A DNA stretch of 64,000 nt from Macrostomum hystrix (taxonomy: Eukaryota > Platyhelminthes > Macrostomidae), in contig CATNEN010000032.1 in NCBI GenBank assembly GCA_950097015.1, forward strand, positions 1,240,001 through 1,304,000. The letters run 5' to 3'. Positions 35,641 to 47,574 of this stretch are shown here, piece after piece. Position 1 is the first letter of the stretch, and every line of letters begins with the position of its first letter. Under the pieces are notes generated by a model. That model was not told the DNA's origin. It saw only the letters and a list, made by a program, of their open reading frames with translations, and did not search any database. The translations under genes and the position numbers were made by a program.

Positions 35641-36010
35641 TCAGGTGGGACATATATGAGAGAGACAGGTGGGATATGTGGAAGACAAGTAGTTTAGGAG
35701 ACATCAGTGGAATGTGAGAGAGCTAGGCAGATTATTTTGTTACGGTAAAACAAATTCTTCTGTCCTGGGCTGTCTGTTCCAATTTTGACTGGTTTGAACT
35801 TCTATCAACTCCGCATTGCCTATTTGGATCCTCAATGTGGACATTGTCGGTCTACCGCCCACCTAAATTAACAATGGTAGCCTTGCACTTCTGTCATTCT
35901 ATATGCAGATTTTGCCAACATTTTTAATTAAGGCATTATTGAAATTGACTTTTCACCCGGGAGGCTGTCCTGTCTTTCAGTTTAGTTTTGTTTCTCCTTC
36001 TGTACCCTTT

Positions 36011-36025
36011 GTTGCCATTAGCAAC
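36011..36025. promoter_or_regulatory. X-box (RFX site), spacer-3 variant
   Basis: GTTGCC-ATT-AGCAAC fits the vertebrate RFX consensus GTNRCC-N(0-3)-RGYAAC. It lies about 480 bp upstream of the mucin-like gene's start codon. Confidence 0.5.
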
Positions 36026-36342
36026 GCAGTGGGCCTGCCTCACTCCTTGTGACTGTGAGATCTCTGTGGGCCCAAATCAATCTTTCACAGGGCTATTGTT
36101 TTCCCACTGGAGCGCCTGCCCTGATCGGGGTGCCCCTCAGTCGCCTGCCCCTGGCCGAGATGACGGCTTTTGAGATTGCTTTTGCCGCTCACTGGGCTGC
36201 TGAAGTGGCGCTGCGGCGGCCAGCTTTTTGCCCCCGACTCCGAAATCCCCTTTGCCCGCGCGCTCATCCGCAGCTTGGCCTACCCATCTTCAAAGCCATT
36301 GGTTGCCATCGAGAGTTGTTTCAATGGGACTTTCGGCCCATA

Positions 36343-36356
36343 GTTGCCATGGCAAC
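36343..36356. promoter_or_regulatory. Perfect palindromic X-box (RFX/DAF-19 site)
   Basis: GTTGCCATGGCAAC is a perfect 14-bp palindrome. It matches both the RFX and the nematode DAF-19 consensus and lies 152 bp before the ATG of the mucin-like gene, the usual distance for X-boxes of ciliary genes. The surrounding 35988-36500 region has ORFs but no recognisable protein and is read as promoter and 5' leader. Confidence 0.6.
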
Positions 36357-36507
36357 GAACAAAGTGTGGCTGTTTTGTGAAAGAGGCCCTTGTTTCTCTA
36401 CTTAAGGCCCGGATCGCTGTCAGGGCGGCTCTTTAAGTTATTGAACTGCGCGAAAAATCCCCCTGATCAATCATTTCCTGACTAAACTTTCTGCTACACA
36501 ATACCCA

Positions 36508-39500
36508 ATGCTTCTGCTGCTGTTCGGTAAGTATGCCCACTTCGTTGCGTGCTCATTTTTCGCCCCTAATTATCCTCGCCATCGATCCTCGTCTTGAAGC
36601 TGCCGCAGCGATCCGCTGGCAGGCGGTGTCCGGTACGGAGCCCTGCACGTCTAGCTGCGCTGTCATCGACTGCAAGGGCTTCAGCAACCAGACTATGCAC
36701 TGCGCCAACGGCACCGACTACAGCATCGGCTACTGCTACAGGCCCATTGATTTCGTCTGCTCAAACAGTGAGATGTCTGGCTGGAACTGTAGCTGGAACT
36801 GTTGACTGTAGCTGGAACTGTTGACTGTAGCTGGAACTGTTGACTGTAGCTGGAACTGTTGACTGTAGCTGGAACTGTTGACTGTAGCTGGAACTGTTGA
36901 CTGTAGCTGGAACTGTTGACTGTAGCTGGAACTGTTGACTGTAGCTGGAAATTTTAACTGTAGCTGGCAATGTTAACTTTAGCTGGAAATGTTAACTGTA
37001 GCTGCAACTGAAACTGTTAACTGTAGCTGGAACTGTTGACTGTAGCTGGAACTGGGACTGTTAACTGTAGCTGCAACTGAAACTGTTAACTGTAGCTGGA
37101 ACTGTTGACTGTAGCTGGAACTGTTGACTGTAGCTGGAACTGGAACTGTTGACTGTAGCTGGAAATTTTAACTGTAGCTGCAACTGGAACTGTTAACTGT
37201 AGCTGGAACTGTTGACTGTAGCTGGAACTGGGACTGTTAACTGTAGCTGGAAATTTTAACTGTAGCTGGAAATGTTAGCTGTAGCTGGAAATGTTAGCTG
37301 TAGCTGTAACTGGAACTGTTAACTGTAGCTGGAAATGTTAGCTGTAGCTGTAACTGGAACTGTTAACTGTAGCTGGAAATGTTAGCTGTAGCTGTAACTG
37401 GAACTGTTAACTGTAGCTGGAAATGTTAGCTGTAGCTGTAACTGGAACTGTTAACTGTAGCTGGAAATGTTAGCTGTAGCTGTAACTGGAACTGTTAACT
37501 GTAGCTGGAAATGTTAGCTGTAGCTGTAACTGGAACTGTTAACTTTAGCTGGAACTGTAGTTTGAACTGTGCAACTGTTGCTAAACTGCTAATATAGTAA
37601 CAATTGCCATTTTCAAATTTTCCGCAGTCCCATCGAGAGGTGTGTTAACTTTGAGGATCACCGGAATTTCACCCGACCAAGTAAGTTGCCGAAGCTTGCG
37701 CCTGAAGTTATGTTTGAATTAGTAAATATTTCCAGTACAAGTTTTAGAACACGCAGCAATGAAATATGTTGCAGCTTTATCCCCACTATTCGCTGCTGCA
37801 ACGCGCTGTCAAGTTCGCCTACAATGAGTTTTGCTTGACTGCCGACAATTATTTGCTGTGCTGCCCTGGTGCGGCCTCGTGGTGAGTTGCTGTTGTTATT
37901 CAGCATCGCTGAGACCAGAGTTTTAGACAGTTAATAATTGCTGGAGGGCTGTTGGCAATGGCTCATGATTCGGTGACACTAGACCCGCAGCCAGCGAGGA
38001 GGCAATTCTGCCCATTTCGTTGACTCCTGAGCACACACAACACACACAGATACCGTACGCAGGCACGCTTACACAGGGTGTGTACATCTGTCAGTGCACA
38101 CTCTCACTGGGCCTTGGAGGTTGGCCCTCAATGGCGGAAATTGCACGACAGCTCCCAAGCCTTCTCTCCGCGGCTGCACCCCAAATGAATGTGTCCTCGC
38201 CGCGGAATCGAGCTCAGGGACCTTGGTGCGAGAGGCAAACGCGTTAACCGCTCTGCCACCGACCCCGCCGAGAAGTCAAAGCTTCGCCCAATCTTTGCAG
38301 GTCCAAGCCCAGCTCAGGTCTCGCTGCCTTCACGGCCATCGCGTCCGAGTCCACCGAGGTGTCCATTCTGGCGGTTCGCGGTGACATCACCTACTCAATC
38401 GTAGCTCTATCTGTGCAGCCGAGTCGTCAGAGTGCCCTTTGCATCGCCGTGCAGTACGCAAGCACCGCCGACACGACTGCGACGACAATGACATCTGTCG
38501 CCACTTCGACATTGACTGCCACAACTACTTTCTCGACTTCCTTGGCTGCGCCAACCACTGCCACGACCGCAACTACTTCGATGATGTCGACAACAAAAGC
38601 TCCGACGTCACTGTCATCATCATTGCCTCCGTCGACGTTGCAACTGTCTTCACATTTGTCGCCGTTGTCGTCGCAGTCGCCGATGTCGTCGCAGTCGCCG
38701 ATGTCGTCGCAGTCGCCGATGTCGTCGCAGTCGCCGATGTCGTCGCAGTCGCCGATGTCGTCGCAGTCGCCGATGTCGTCGCAGTCACCGATGTCGTCGC
38801 AGTCGCCGATGTCGTCGCAGTCGCCGATGTCGTCGCAGTCGCCGATGTCGTCGCAGTCGCCGATGTCGTCGCAGTCGCCGATGTCGTCGCAGTCGCCGAT
38901 GTCGTCGCAGTCGCTGATGTCGTCGCAGTCGCCGATGTCGTCGCAGTCGCCGATGTCGTCGCAGTCGCCGATGTCGTCGCAGTCGCCGATGTCGTCGCAG
39001 TCGCCGATGTCGTCGCAGTCGCCGATGTCGTCGCAGTCGCCGATGTCGTCGCAGTCGCCGATGTCCACCCAGTCACCGATGTCCTCGCAGTCGCCGATGT
39101 CGTCGCAGTCGCCGATGTCGTCGCAGTCGCCGATGTCGTCGCAGTCGCCGATGTCGTTGCAGTCGCCGATGTCGTCGCAGTCGCCGATGTCGTCGCAGTC
39201 GCCGATGTCGTCGCAGTCGCCGATGTCGTCGCAGTCGCCGATGTCGTCCCAGTCGCCGATGTCGTCGCAGTCGCCGATGTCGTCGCAGTCGCCGATGTCG
39301 TCGCAGTCGCCGATGTCGTCGCAGTCGCCGATGTCCACCCAGTCACCGATGTCCTCGCAGTCGCCGATGTCGTCGCAGTCACCAATGTCCACCCAGTCAC
39401 CGATGTCCTCGCAGTCGCCGATGTCCTCCCAGTCGCCAATGTCATCACAACCGCCGATGTCCTCGCAGTCACCGATGTCCACCCAGTCACCGATGTCCTC

Positions 39501-40816
39501 GCAGTCACCGATGTCCTCGCACTCGCCGATGTCCTCGCAGTCACCGATGTCCACCCAGTCACCGATGTCCTCCCAGTCACCGATATCGTCACAGTCGCCA
39601 ATGTCATCACAACCGCCGATGTCGCTTGAGTCGTCACCACCACCCACTTCGCCGTTGTCGTCGCAGTCGCCGATGACGCTAGAGTCGTCATCACCACCCA
39701 CTTCGCCGATGTCGTCTGAGTCACCGATGTCCTCGCAGTCGCCGATGTCCTCCCAGTCGCCAATGTCATCACAACCCCCGATGTCGACGCAGTCAACGGT
39801 GTCACAGTCGCCGATGTCCACGCAGTCGCTAATAATGTCATCACAGTCGCCAATGTCATCACAACCGCCGATGTCGTCGCAGTCGCCGATGTCATCACAG
39901 TCACCGATATCGTCGCAGTCACCGATGTCGCAAGAGTCGTCACCACCACCCATTTCGCCGATGTCGTCGCAGTCGCCGATGTCCTCCCAGTCACCGATGT
40001 CCTCGCAGTCACCGATGTCCTCGCAGTCGACGATGTCCTCGCAGTCACCGATGTCCACCCAGTCACCGATGTCCTCCCAGTCACCGATGTCGTCACAGTC
40101 GCCAATGTCATCACAACCGCCGATGTCGCTTGAGTCGTCACCACCACCCACTTCGCCGTTGTCGTCGCAGTCGCCGATGTCGCTAGAGTCGTCATCACCA
40201 CCCACTTCGCCGATGTCGTCGCAGTCGCCGATGTCGCTAGAGTCATCTCCACCATCCAGTTCTTCTATGTCTTCGTCTCCATCAGCTTCCCCGTTGTCGT
40301 CCAATTCGCCTCAGACAACCTCTTCGATGTCTACTGTAATGAACGTGACCACGAGTTCCGGCTCTAGACGCCGGCGGCGGGCCGCAGACTTTGTGAACGC
40401 TGTTGATGAGGCTGACGAAGTCGAATTTAACAATCGACTACTAGACGTTGCACTGCCGCGTCGATTTCGTCGATCGGCTGGTCCGACAATCGCGCTTAGC
40501 GATGTCGCTATCAGTGCCATTGTTGCGATGGCCAATATTTCAGTGTAAGTTTCCATAGCAACGCGTTAGCAACAATGTCATTCATTTATCGTCAAGTGTT
40601 CAATAGCTTCAAGGTGGCATTCTCACATTCCGCAGATACGTCAAGAGCGAGTTGCAGGCGGTCAATTTCACAGTGTCGGTGACCATCAGCTACTCCAGCG
40701 GCTCTGGCAACGGAGCCGAGGGCGTCGGCAATCTTGTTGGCGCCGTCAACTGCTGGCTGATCGCCGCGGCCGCAATTGCCCAGCACTGGATGCTGCCGCT
40801 GCTGCATCTGAACTGA
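36508..40816 (+). CDS. Secreted mucin-like protein with GPI-type C-terminus
   Basis: Six exons, 36508-36526, 36600-36767, 37628-37680, 37775-37881, 38301-40544 and 40636-40816, join in phase to 923 aa. A signal peptide starts MLLLLFAAAAIRWQAVSG. Next is a Cys-rich domain (CTSSCAVIDCKGF, CANGTDYSIGYCYR), then a fold-like segment (VLTLRITGISPDQLYPHYS, FCLTADNYLLCC) that I cannot name. From about residue 235 to 768 there are about 85 copies of MSSQSP and variants (MSTQSP, MSSQPP, MSLESSPPPTSP), ideal for O-glycosylation. Two polybasic furin-like sites follow (RRRRRAAD and LPRRFRRSAG), then a final domain with an N-glycosylation site (NFTVSV) and a hydrophobic tail (NCWLIAAAAIAQHW) ending at LN, as in GPI-anchor signals. 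X-boxes upstream suggest expression in ciliated cells. The family is not recognised. Confidence 0.82.
36785..37560. repeat. 19-bp minisatellite in intron 2 of the mucin-like gene
   Basis: Copies of TGACTGTAGCTGGAACTGT in the left half. The right half is built of a longer composite unit in which GGAAATGTTAGCTGTAGCTG alternates with TAACTGGAACTGTTAACTGT. Confidence 0.92.
38010..38275 (-). mobile_element. Second, different tRNA-derived SINE in intron 4 of the mucin-like gene
   Basis: On the minus strand from about 38272, GGTGGCAGAGCGGTTAACGC contains an A box (TGGCAGAGCGG), and GCTCGATTCCGCGGCGAGG contains a B box (GCTCGATTCC). The head resembles a Leu or Ser tRNA. It continues into a non-tRNA body reaching about 38010. 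It does not share the body of the SINE at 29470-29752, so it is another family. The intron is 37882-38300, so the insertion makes up most of it. Confidence 0.65.
38660..40250 (+). repeat. 18-bp coding minisatellite (ATGTCGTCGCAGTCGCCG)
   Basis: About 85 copies of an 18-bp unit encode MSSQSP inside exon 5 of the mucin-like gene. The unit is exactly six codons and the frame is never broken across the array. Other frames on both strands also stay open, but only this one joins the upstream and downstream exons in phase. Confidence 0.95.
40549..40562. promoter_or_regulatory. X-box-like motif in the last intron of the mucin-like gene
   Basis: GTTTCCATAGCAAC fits RTHNYYATRRNRAC and overlaps the 5' end of intron 40545-40635. 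It is weaker than the upstream site and may be fortuitous. Confidence 0.25.
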
Positions 40817-41128
40817 GTATACTCATAGAGGCCTTTCAGCTTCCAGTGTGAGGCTCTGGGCTTTAAAAAACGAAAACAGATGGCAAAAAACACTTTCTTT
40901 TTTATTTGCCAGCTTACTACTTACCAACTATTGAACAGTAGCACAGTTGGAGTGCGACAAATATTTTTTCTTGTTCTGGCAATCATCTGTTAGAATTTCC
41001 TCTCGGAAAAAAAACTTTTATTTTTTAGCGGATTTATAAACACGTCAGAAACTATTTGTGAAATTCTTATTATCCAGTGTTTTTCTTTATTTTCCTTTTA
41101 TTATACCAATATATTGGTGTTGCTTATT
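40817..41128. other. 3' flank of the mucin-like gene
   Basis: AT-rich with no gene. The first AATAAA after the stop is at 41143-41148, inside the first module of the higher-order repeat. Confidence 0.4.
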
Positions 41129-44100
41129 GATCAATTCAAGACAATAAACTAAAAGCAGCAAATTAACTATGCCACTCTTCAACATTTTCTGAATTGCTGC
41201 CTAAATCTTGCAGTAGCAAACTAAATGAAAGCACTTGCTTCAAGGTCTCAGAAAATCTCAGTGTGTGGGGTATGGAATCAGTTGTGTGTGGAATGGAATC
41301 AGTTGTGTGTGGGGTATGGAATCAGTTGTGTGTGGGGTATGGAATCAGTTGTGTGTGTGGTATGGAATCAGTTCTGTGTGGGGTATGGAATCAGTTGTGT
41401 GTGGAATGGAATCAGTTGTGTGTGTGGTATGGAATCAGTTGTGTGTGTGGTATGGAATCAGTTCTGTGTGGGGTATGGAATCAGTTGTGTGTGGAATGGA
41501 ATCAGTTGTGTGTGTGGTATGGAATCAGTTGTGTGTGTGGTATGGAATCAGTTGTGTGTGGGGTATGGAATCAGTTGTGTGTGGGGTATGGAATCAGTTG
41601 TGTGTGGGGTATGGAATCAGTTGTGTGTGGGGTATGGAATCAGTTGTGTGGGGGGTATGGAATCAGTTGTGTGTGTGGAATGGAATCAGTTGTGTGTGTG
41701 GAATGGAATCAGTTGTGTGTGGGGTATGGAATCAGTTGTGTGTGGGGTAAGGAATCAGTTGTGTGTGTGGAATGGAATCAGTTGTGTGTGTGGTATGGAA
41801 TCAGTTGTGTGTGGGGTAAGGAATCAGTTGTGTGTGTGGTATGGAATCAGTTGTGTGAGTGGTATGGAATCAGTTGTGAGTGTGGAATGGAATCAGTTGT
41901 GTGTGTGGTATGGAATCAGTTGTGTGTGTGGTATGGAATCAGTTGTGTGTGGGGGGAAAGGAATCAGTTGTGTGTGTGGAATGGAATCAGTTGTGTGTGG
42001 TATGGAATCAGTTGTGTGTGTGGTATGGAATCAGTTGTGTGTGTGGTATGGAATCAGTTGTGTGTGTGGTATGGAATCAGTTGTGTGTGTGGTATGGAAT
42101 CAGTTGTGTGTGTGGTATGGAATCAGTTGTGTGTGTGGTATGGAATCAGTTGTGTGTGGGGTATGGAATCAGTTGTGTGTGGGGTAAGGAATCAGTTGTG
42201 TGGGGGGTATGGAATCAGTTGTGTGTGTGGTATGGAATCAGTTGTGTGTGGGGTATGGAATCAGTTGTGTGTGTGGAATGGAATCAGTTGTGTGGGGGGT
42301 ATGGAATCAGTTGTGTGTGTGGTATGGAATCAGTTGTGTGTGTGGAATGGAATCAGTTGTGTGTGTGGAATGGAATCAGTTGTGTGTGGGGTATGGAATC
42401 AGTTGTGTGTGTGGTATGGAATCAGTTGTGTGTGTGGAATGGAATCAGTTGTGTGTGTGGAATGGAATCAGTTGTGTGTGTGGAATGGAATCAGTTGTGT
42501 GTGTGGAATGGAATCAGTTGTGTGTGGGGTATGGAATCAGTTGTGTGTGGGGTGATGGGAGTGTGTTCGCACTGAGTATGCAGTGATTGTACTCAGATTG
42601 TACCGAGATGTTTCTGCAATCATTTGAGCACCCAGTGACCCGTGAATCACAGCATCTAGTCAGCTAATTAGTGATCAATTCAAGACAATAAACTAAAAGC
42701 AGCAAATTAACTATGCCACTCTTCAACATTTTCTGAATTGCTGCCTAAATCTTGCAGTAGCAAACTAAATGAAAGCACTTGCTTCAAGGTCTCAGAAAAT
42801 CTCAGTGTGTGGGGTATGGAATCAGTTGTGTGTGGAATGGAATCAGTTTTGTGTGGAATGGAATCAGTTGTGTGTGGGGTATGGAATCAGTTGTGTGTGG
42901 AATGGAATCAGTTGTGTGTGGGGTATGGAATAAGTTGTGTGTGGGGTATGGAATCAGTTGTGTGTGTGGTATGGAATCAGTTCTGTGTGGGGTATGGAAT
43001 CAGTTGTGTGTGGAATGGAATCAGTTGTGTGTGTGGAATGGAATCAGTTGTGTGTGGGGTATGGAATCAGTTGTGTGTGTGGTATGGAATCAGTTGTGTG
43101 TGTGGAATGGAATCAGTTGTGTGTGTGGAATGGAATCAGTTGTGTGTGTGGAATGGAATCAGTTGTGTGTGTGGAATGGAATCAGTTGTGTGTGGGGTAT
43201 GGAATCAGTTGTGTGTGGGGTGATGGGAGTGTGTTCGCACTGAGTATGCAGTGATTGTACTCAGATTGTACCGAGATGTTTCTGCAATCATTTGAGCACC
43301 CAGTGACCCGTGAATCACAGCATCTAGTCAGCTAATTAGTGATCAATTCAAGACAATAAACTAAAAGCAGCAAATTAACTATGCCACTCTTCAACATTTT
43401 CTGAATTGCTGCCTAAATCTTGCAGTAGCAAACTAAATGAAAGCACTTGCTTCAAGGTCTCAGAAAATCTCAGTGTGTGGGGTATGGAATCAGTTGTGTG
43501 TGGAATGGAATCAGTTTTGTGTGGAATGGAATCAGTTGTGTGTGGGGTATGGAATCAGTTGTGTGTGGAATGGAATCAGTTGTGTGTGGGGTATGGAATA
43601 AGTTGTGTGTGGGGTATGGAATCAGTTGTGTGTGTGGTATGGAATCAGTTCTGTGTGGGGTATGGAATCAGTTGTGTGTGGAATGGAATCAGTTGTGTGT
43701 GTGGAATGGAATCAGTTGTGTGTGTGGTATGGAATCAGTTGTGTGTGGGGTATGGAATCAGTTGTGTGTGGGGTATGGAATCAGTTGTGTGTGGGGTATG
43801 GAATCAGTTGTGTGTGGGGTATGGAATCAGTTGTGTGGGGGGTATGGAATCAGTTGTGTGTGTGGAATGGAATCAGTTATGTGTGTGGAATGGAATCAGT
43901 TGTGTGTGGGGTATGGAATCAGTTGTGTGTGGGGTAAGGAATCAGTTGTGTGTGTGGAATGGAATCAGTTGTGTGTGTGGTATGGAATCAGTTGTGTGTG
44001 GTGTAAGGAATCAGTTGTGTGTGTGGTATGGAATCAGTTGTGTGAGTGGTATGGAATCAGTTGTGAGTGTGGAATGGAATCAGTTGTGTGTGTGGTATGG

Positions 44101-46075
44101 AATCAGTTGTGTGTGTGGTATGGAATCAGTTGTGTGTGGGGGGAAAGGAATCAGTTGTGTGTGTGGAATGGAATCAGTTGTGTGTGGTATGGAATCAGTT
44201 GTGTGTGTGGTATGGAATCAGTTGTGTGTGTGGTATGGAATCAGTTGTGTGTGTGGTATGGAATCAGTTGTGTGTGTGGTATGGAATCAGTTGTGTGTGT
44301 GGTATGGAATCAGTTGTGTGTGTGGTATGGAATCAGTTGTGTGTGTGGAATGGAATCAGTTTTGTGTGGAATGGAATCAGTTGTGTGTGGGGTATGGAAT
44401 CAGTTGTGTGTGGAATGGAATCAGTTGTGTGTGGGGTATGGAATAAGTTGTGTGTGGGGTATGGAATCAGTTGTGTGTGTGGTATGGAATCAGTTCTGTG
44501 TGGGGTATGGAATCAGTTGTGTGTGGAATGGAATCAGTTGTGTGTGTGGAATGGAATCAGTTGTGTGTGGGGTATGGAATCAGTTGTGTGTGTGGTATGG
44601 AATCAGTTGTGTGTGTGGAATGGAATCAGTTGTGTGTGTGGAATGGAATCAGTTGTGTGTGTGGAATGGAATCAGTTGTGTGTGTGGAATGGAATCAGTT
44701 GTGTGTGGGGTATGGAATCAGTTGTGTGTGGGGTGATGGGAGTGTGTTCGCACTGAGTATGCAGTGATTGTACTCAGATTGTACCGAGATGTTTCTGCAA
44801 TCATTTGAGCACCCAGTGACCCGTGAATCACAGCATCTAGTCAGCTAATTAGTGATCAATTCAAGACAATAAACTAAAAGCAGCAAATTAACTATGCCAC
44901 TCTTCAACATTTTCTGAATTGCTGCCTAAATCTTGCAGTAGCAAACTAAATGAAAGCACTTGCTTCAAGGTCTCAGAAAATCTCAGTGTGTGGGGTATGG
45001 AATCAGTTGTGTGTGGAATGGAATCAGTTTTGTGTGGAATGGAATCAGTTGTGTGTGGGGTATGGAATCAGTTGTGTGTGGAATGGAATCAGTTGTGTGT
45101 GGGGTATGGAATAAGTTGTGTGTGGGGTATGGAATCAGTTGTGTGTGTGGTATGGAATCAGTTCTGTGTGGGGTATGGAATCAGTTGTGTGTGGAATGGA
45201 ATCAGTTGTGTGTGTGGAATGGAATCAGTTGTGTGTGGGGAATGGAATCAGTTGTGTGTGTGGTATGGAATCAGTTGTGTGTGTGGAATGGAATCAGTTG
45301 TGTGTGTGGAATGGAATCAGTTGTGTGTGTGGAATGGAATCAGTTGTGTGTGTGGAATGGAATCAGTTGTGTGTGGGGTATGGAATCAGTTGTGTGTGGG
45401 GTGATGGGAGTGTGTTCGCACTGAGTATGCAGTGATTGTACTCAGATTGTACCGAGATGTTTCTGCAATCATTTGAGCACCCAGTGACCCGTGAATCACA
45501 GCATCTAGTCAGCTAATTAGTGATCAATTCAAGACAATAAACTAAAAGCAGCAAATTAACTATGCCACTCTTCAACATTTTCTGAATTGCTGCCTAAATC
45601 TTGCAGTAGCAAACTAAATGAAAGCACTTGCTTCAAGGTCTCAGAAAATCTCAGTGTGTGGGGTATGGAATCAGTTGTGTGTGGAATGGAATCAGTTTTG
45701 TGTGGAATGGAATCAGTTGTGTGTGGGGTATGGAATCAGTTGTGTGTGGAATGGAATCAGTTGTGTGTGGGGTATGGAATAAGTTGTGTGTGGGGTATGG
45801 AATCAGTTGTGTGTGTGGTATGGAATCAGTTCTGTGTGGGGTATGGAATCAGTTGTGTGTGGAATGGAATCAGTTGTGTGTGTGGAATGGAATCAGTTGT
45901 GTGTGTGGTATGGAATCAGTTGTGTGTGGGGTATGGAATCAGTTGTGTGTGGGGTGATGGGAGTATGTTCGCACTGAGTAGGCAGTGATTGTACTCAGAT
46001 TGTACCGAGATGTTTCTGCAATCATTTGAGCACCCAGTGACCCGTGAATCACAGCATCTAGTCAGCTAATTAGTG
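41129..46075. repeat. Higher-order repeat of five modules built on a 22-bp-type minisatellite
   Basis: Each module starts with about 140 bp of unique-type sequence (GATCAATTCAAGACAATAAA...). It then has a variable array of GTGTGTGTGGTATGGAATCA-type units and ends with about 120 bp (GGTGATGGGAGTGTGTTCGC...AGCTAATTAGT). Modules start at 41129, 42673, 43341, 44854 and 45522, with lengths 1544, 668, 1513, 668 and 553. The flanks are almost identical between modules. Plus-strand ORFs (up to 453 codons, peptides like VVCGVWNQLC) are repeat artefacts. Confidence 0.95.
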
Positions 46076-46559
46076 ATCACATAATTATCAGGTTGGGTTT
46101 AACTGCAGGGATTTAGTCTGCATTTAGTGTGCATTTATAGCACGCGTCAGTTGGTTCGCATCGATCTGCCGCTAAACGAGTTTACCTAGGCAAATGGAAC
46201 GTGTTACCGTGTCATGCTTTTTCATGTGCTTATCAAGAATATATATTTGCTTTTGCCGAGAATGTCAATTTAACAAGCATTTTCTGTGACTAAAGCCAGC
46301 AAATAATTAATAATTTAGCCATAGGAACAGTGTAGTACAGTATCTCTGTACTTGCAGCATATGTGCTGGAGAGAGTGGGGGAATTCATACAGTTTGGCAT
46401 TCTCCTGCAGCCCACCCAAGCTGCCTCAAAGTAAACAATTGGAGGAACTGCTCAGAGCATCGCCTAAGATACTGCACTAGCGGACTTTGACTGACAACGG
46501 TCGTTTGAATTCGAGGTGTGAACTGCGCTGCACATGTCAGTTCCCAATATCCCACTGTC
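46076..46559. other. Spacer, no gene seen
   Basis: Unique sequence between two arrays with no supported exon or RNA gene. Confidence 0.4.
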
Positions 46560-47035
46560 TATACTCACCGTCTGCTCAAACTGTATACTCCTACTGTCTA
46601 CTCCCACTGTCTACTCTGATTGTCTACCTTCACTGTCTACTCCCACTGTCTACTCCCACTGTCTACTCCACTGTCTACCCCGCTGTCTACCCCACTGTCT
46701 ACCCCGCTGTCTACTCCCATTGTCTACCTTCACTGTCTACTCCCATTGTCTACTCCCATTGTCTACTCCCACTGTCTACCCCGCTGTCTACTCCACTGTC
46801 TACCCCGCTGTCTACTCCCATTGTCTACTCCCACTGTCTACCCCGCTGTCTACTCCACTGTCTACCCCGCTGTCTACCCCACTGTCTACTACTGTCTACT
46901 CCAACTGTCTACTCCAACTGTCTACTCCCACTGTCTACTCCCACTGTCTACTCCCACTGTCTACTCCCACTGTCTACTCCAACTGTCTACTCCAACTGTC
47001 TACTCCAACTGTCTACTCCCACTGTCTATTACCGT
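46560..47035. repeat. 13-bp minisatellite (TCCCACTGTCTAC)
   Basis: About 37 copies of a 13-bp unit with TCCAACTG, CCCGCTG and one-base length variants. The overlapping plus-strand ORFs are artefacts. Confidence 0.92.
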
Positions 47036-47393
47036 TGAGTCAGCACAGGGCAAGCCAAAGTCAGTGCACATTACCACACTTTTTCAACTAAAGCGCCCAC
47101 TGGGGAGATTTCTAGATTTATTCGCTTCGTGTGATTGCCTTTCAACAGCAGACTGGGCCGTGCGGCATCTTGATGGCTCCCTGCCTCGCCGCAGCTTGAG
47201 AGATGAAGAGCCAAGTTGGGAAATTGGATAAGCTTCATCAAGACGCATTGCAGTCTCCCTCCCTGCCTTCATAGCAAGTCGCAACCTGTTCGCCTTCTAG
47301 CTAGAAAGCTTTCATTTGCTCTTCATCCTCTGTCTTTCGTCCCTACTACGGACCTTCATAATTATTTATCATGTCTGTTTTTCACTGCGGCTT

Positions 47394-47523
47394 ATGAAAA
47401 CTGCGAGAGACAGTCGGTCTGCAATGGGTCCTCCTTTTTGCTGGCTGGTTGCCCTATCAGTTACAGTTTTTGCCCAGTTTGCGAGAGGTGGAAGTGCAGC
47501 AGTAGAAAATCGGGCGATATCTT
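47394..47523 (+). CDS. Candidate signal-peptide exon, possibly an alternative first exon of the LEV-9-like gene
   Basis: ATG at 47394 opens 43 codons ending TCT T|gtaagt, a strong donor in phase 1. The peptide MKTARDSRSAMGPPFCWLVA, then LSVTVFAQFARGGSAAVEN, has a clear hydrophobic core and a cleavage-like end; the second Met may be the true start. The phase matches the acceptor at 52880, which begins exon 2 of the LEV-9-like gene, so a splice over the 24-bp array would give a protein with a different signal peptide. It could equally start some other transcript. There is no direct evidence of use. Confidence 0.35.
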
Positions 47524-47574
47524 GTAAGTACAAGGGGAAAACATGATTATGGATACATTTATTACAAAACAATT

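Noticed and set aside
30449-35704. Three overlapping minus-strand ORFs of about 1,700 codons with SYPTCLPHILHVSLI-type repeats
   Set aside because: All three frames read the same 20-residue cycle because a stop-free 20-bp unit is repeated. There are no splice-linked neighbours, no signal peptide and no domain.
38427-40304. Long alternative-frame ORFs (DDIGDC, ATATTS, VADVVA) over the mucin exon
   Set aside because: Shadows of an 18-bp coding repeat. Only the MSSQSP frame joins the flanking exons in phase.
41194-45988. ORFs with VVCGVWNQLC repeats and a shared MLPKSCSSKLNESTC start
   Set aside because: The shared start is the module flank. All frames of the array are open, and no splice or domain evidence supports coding.
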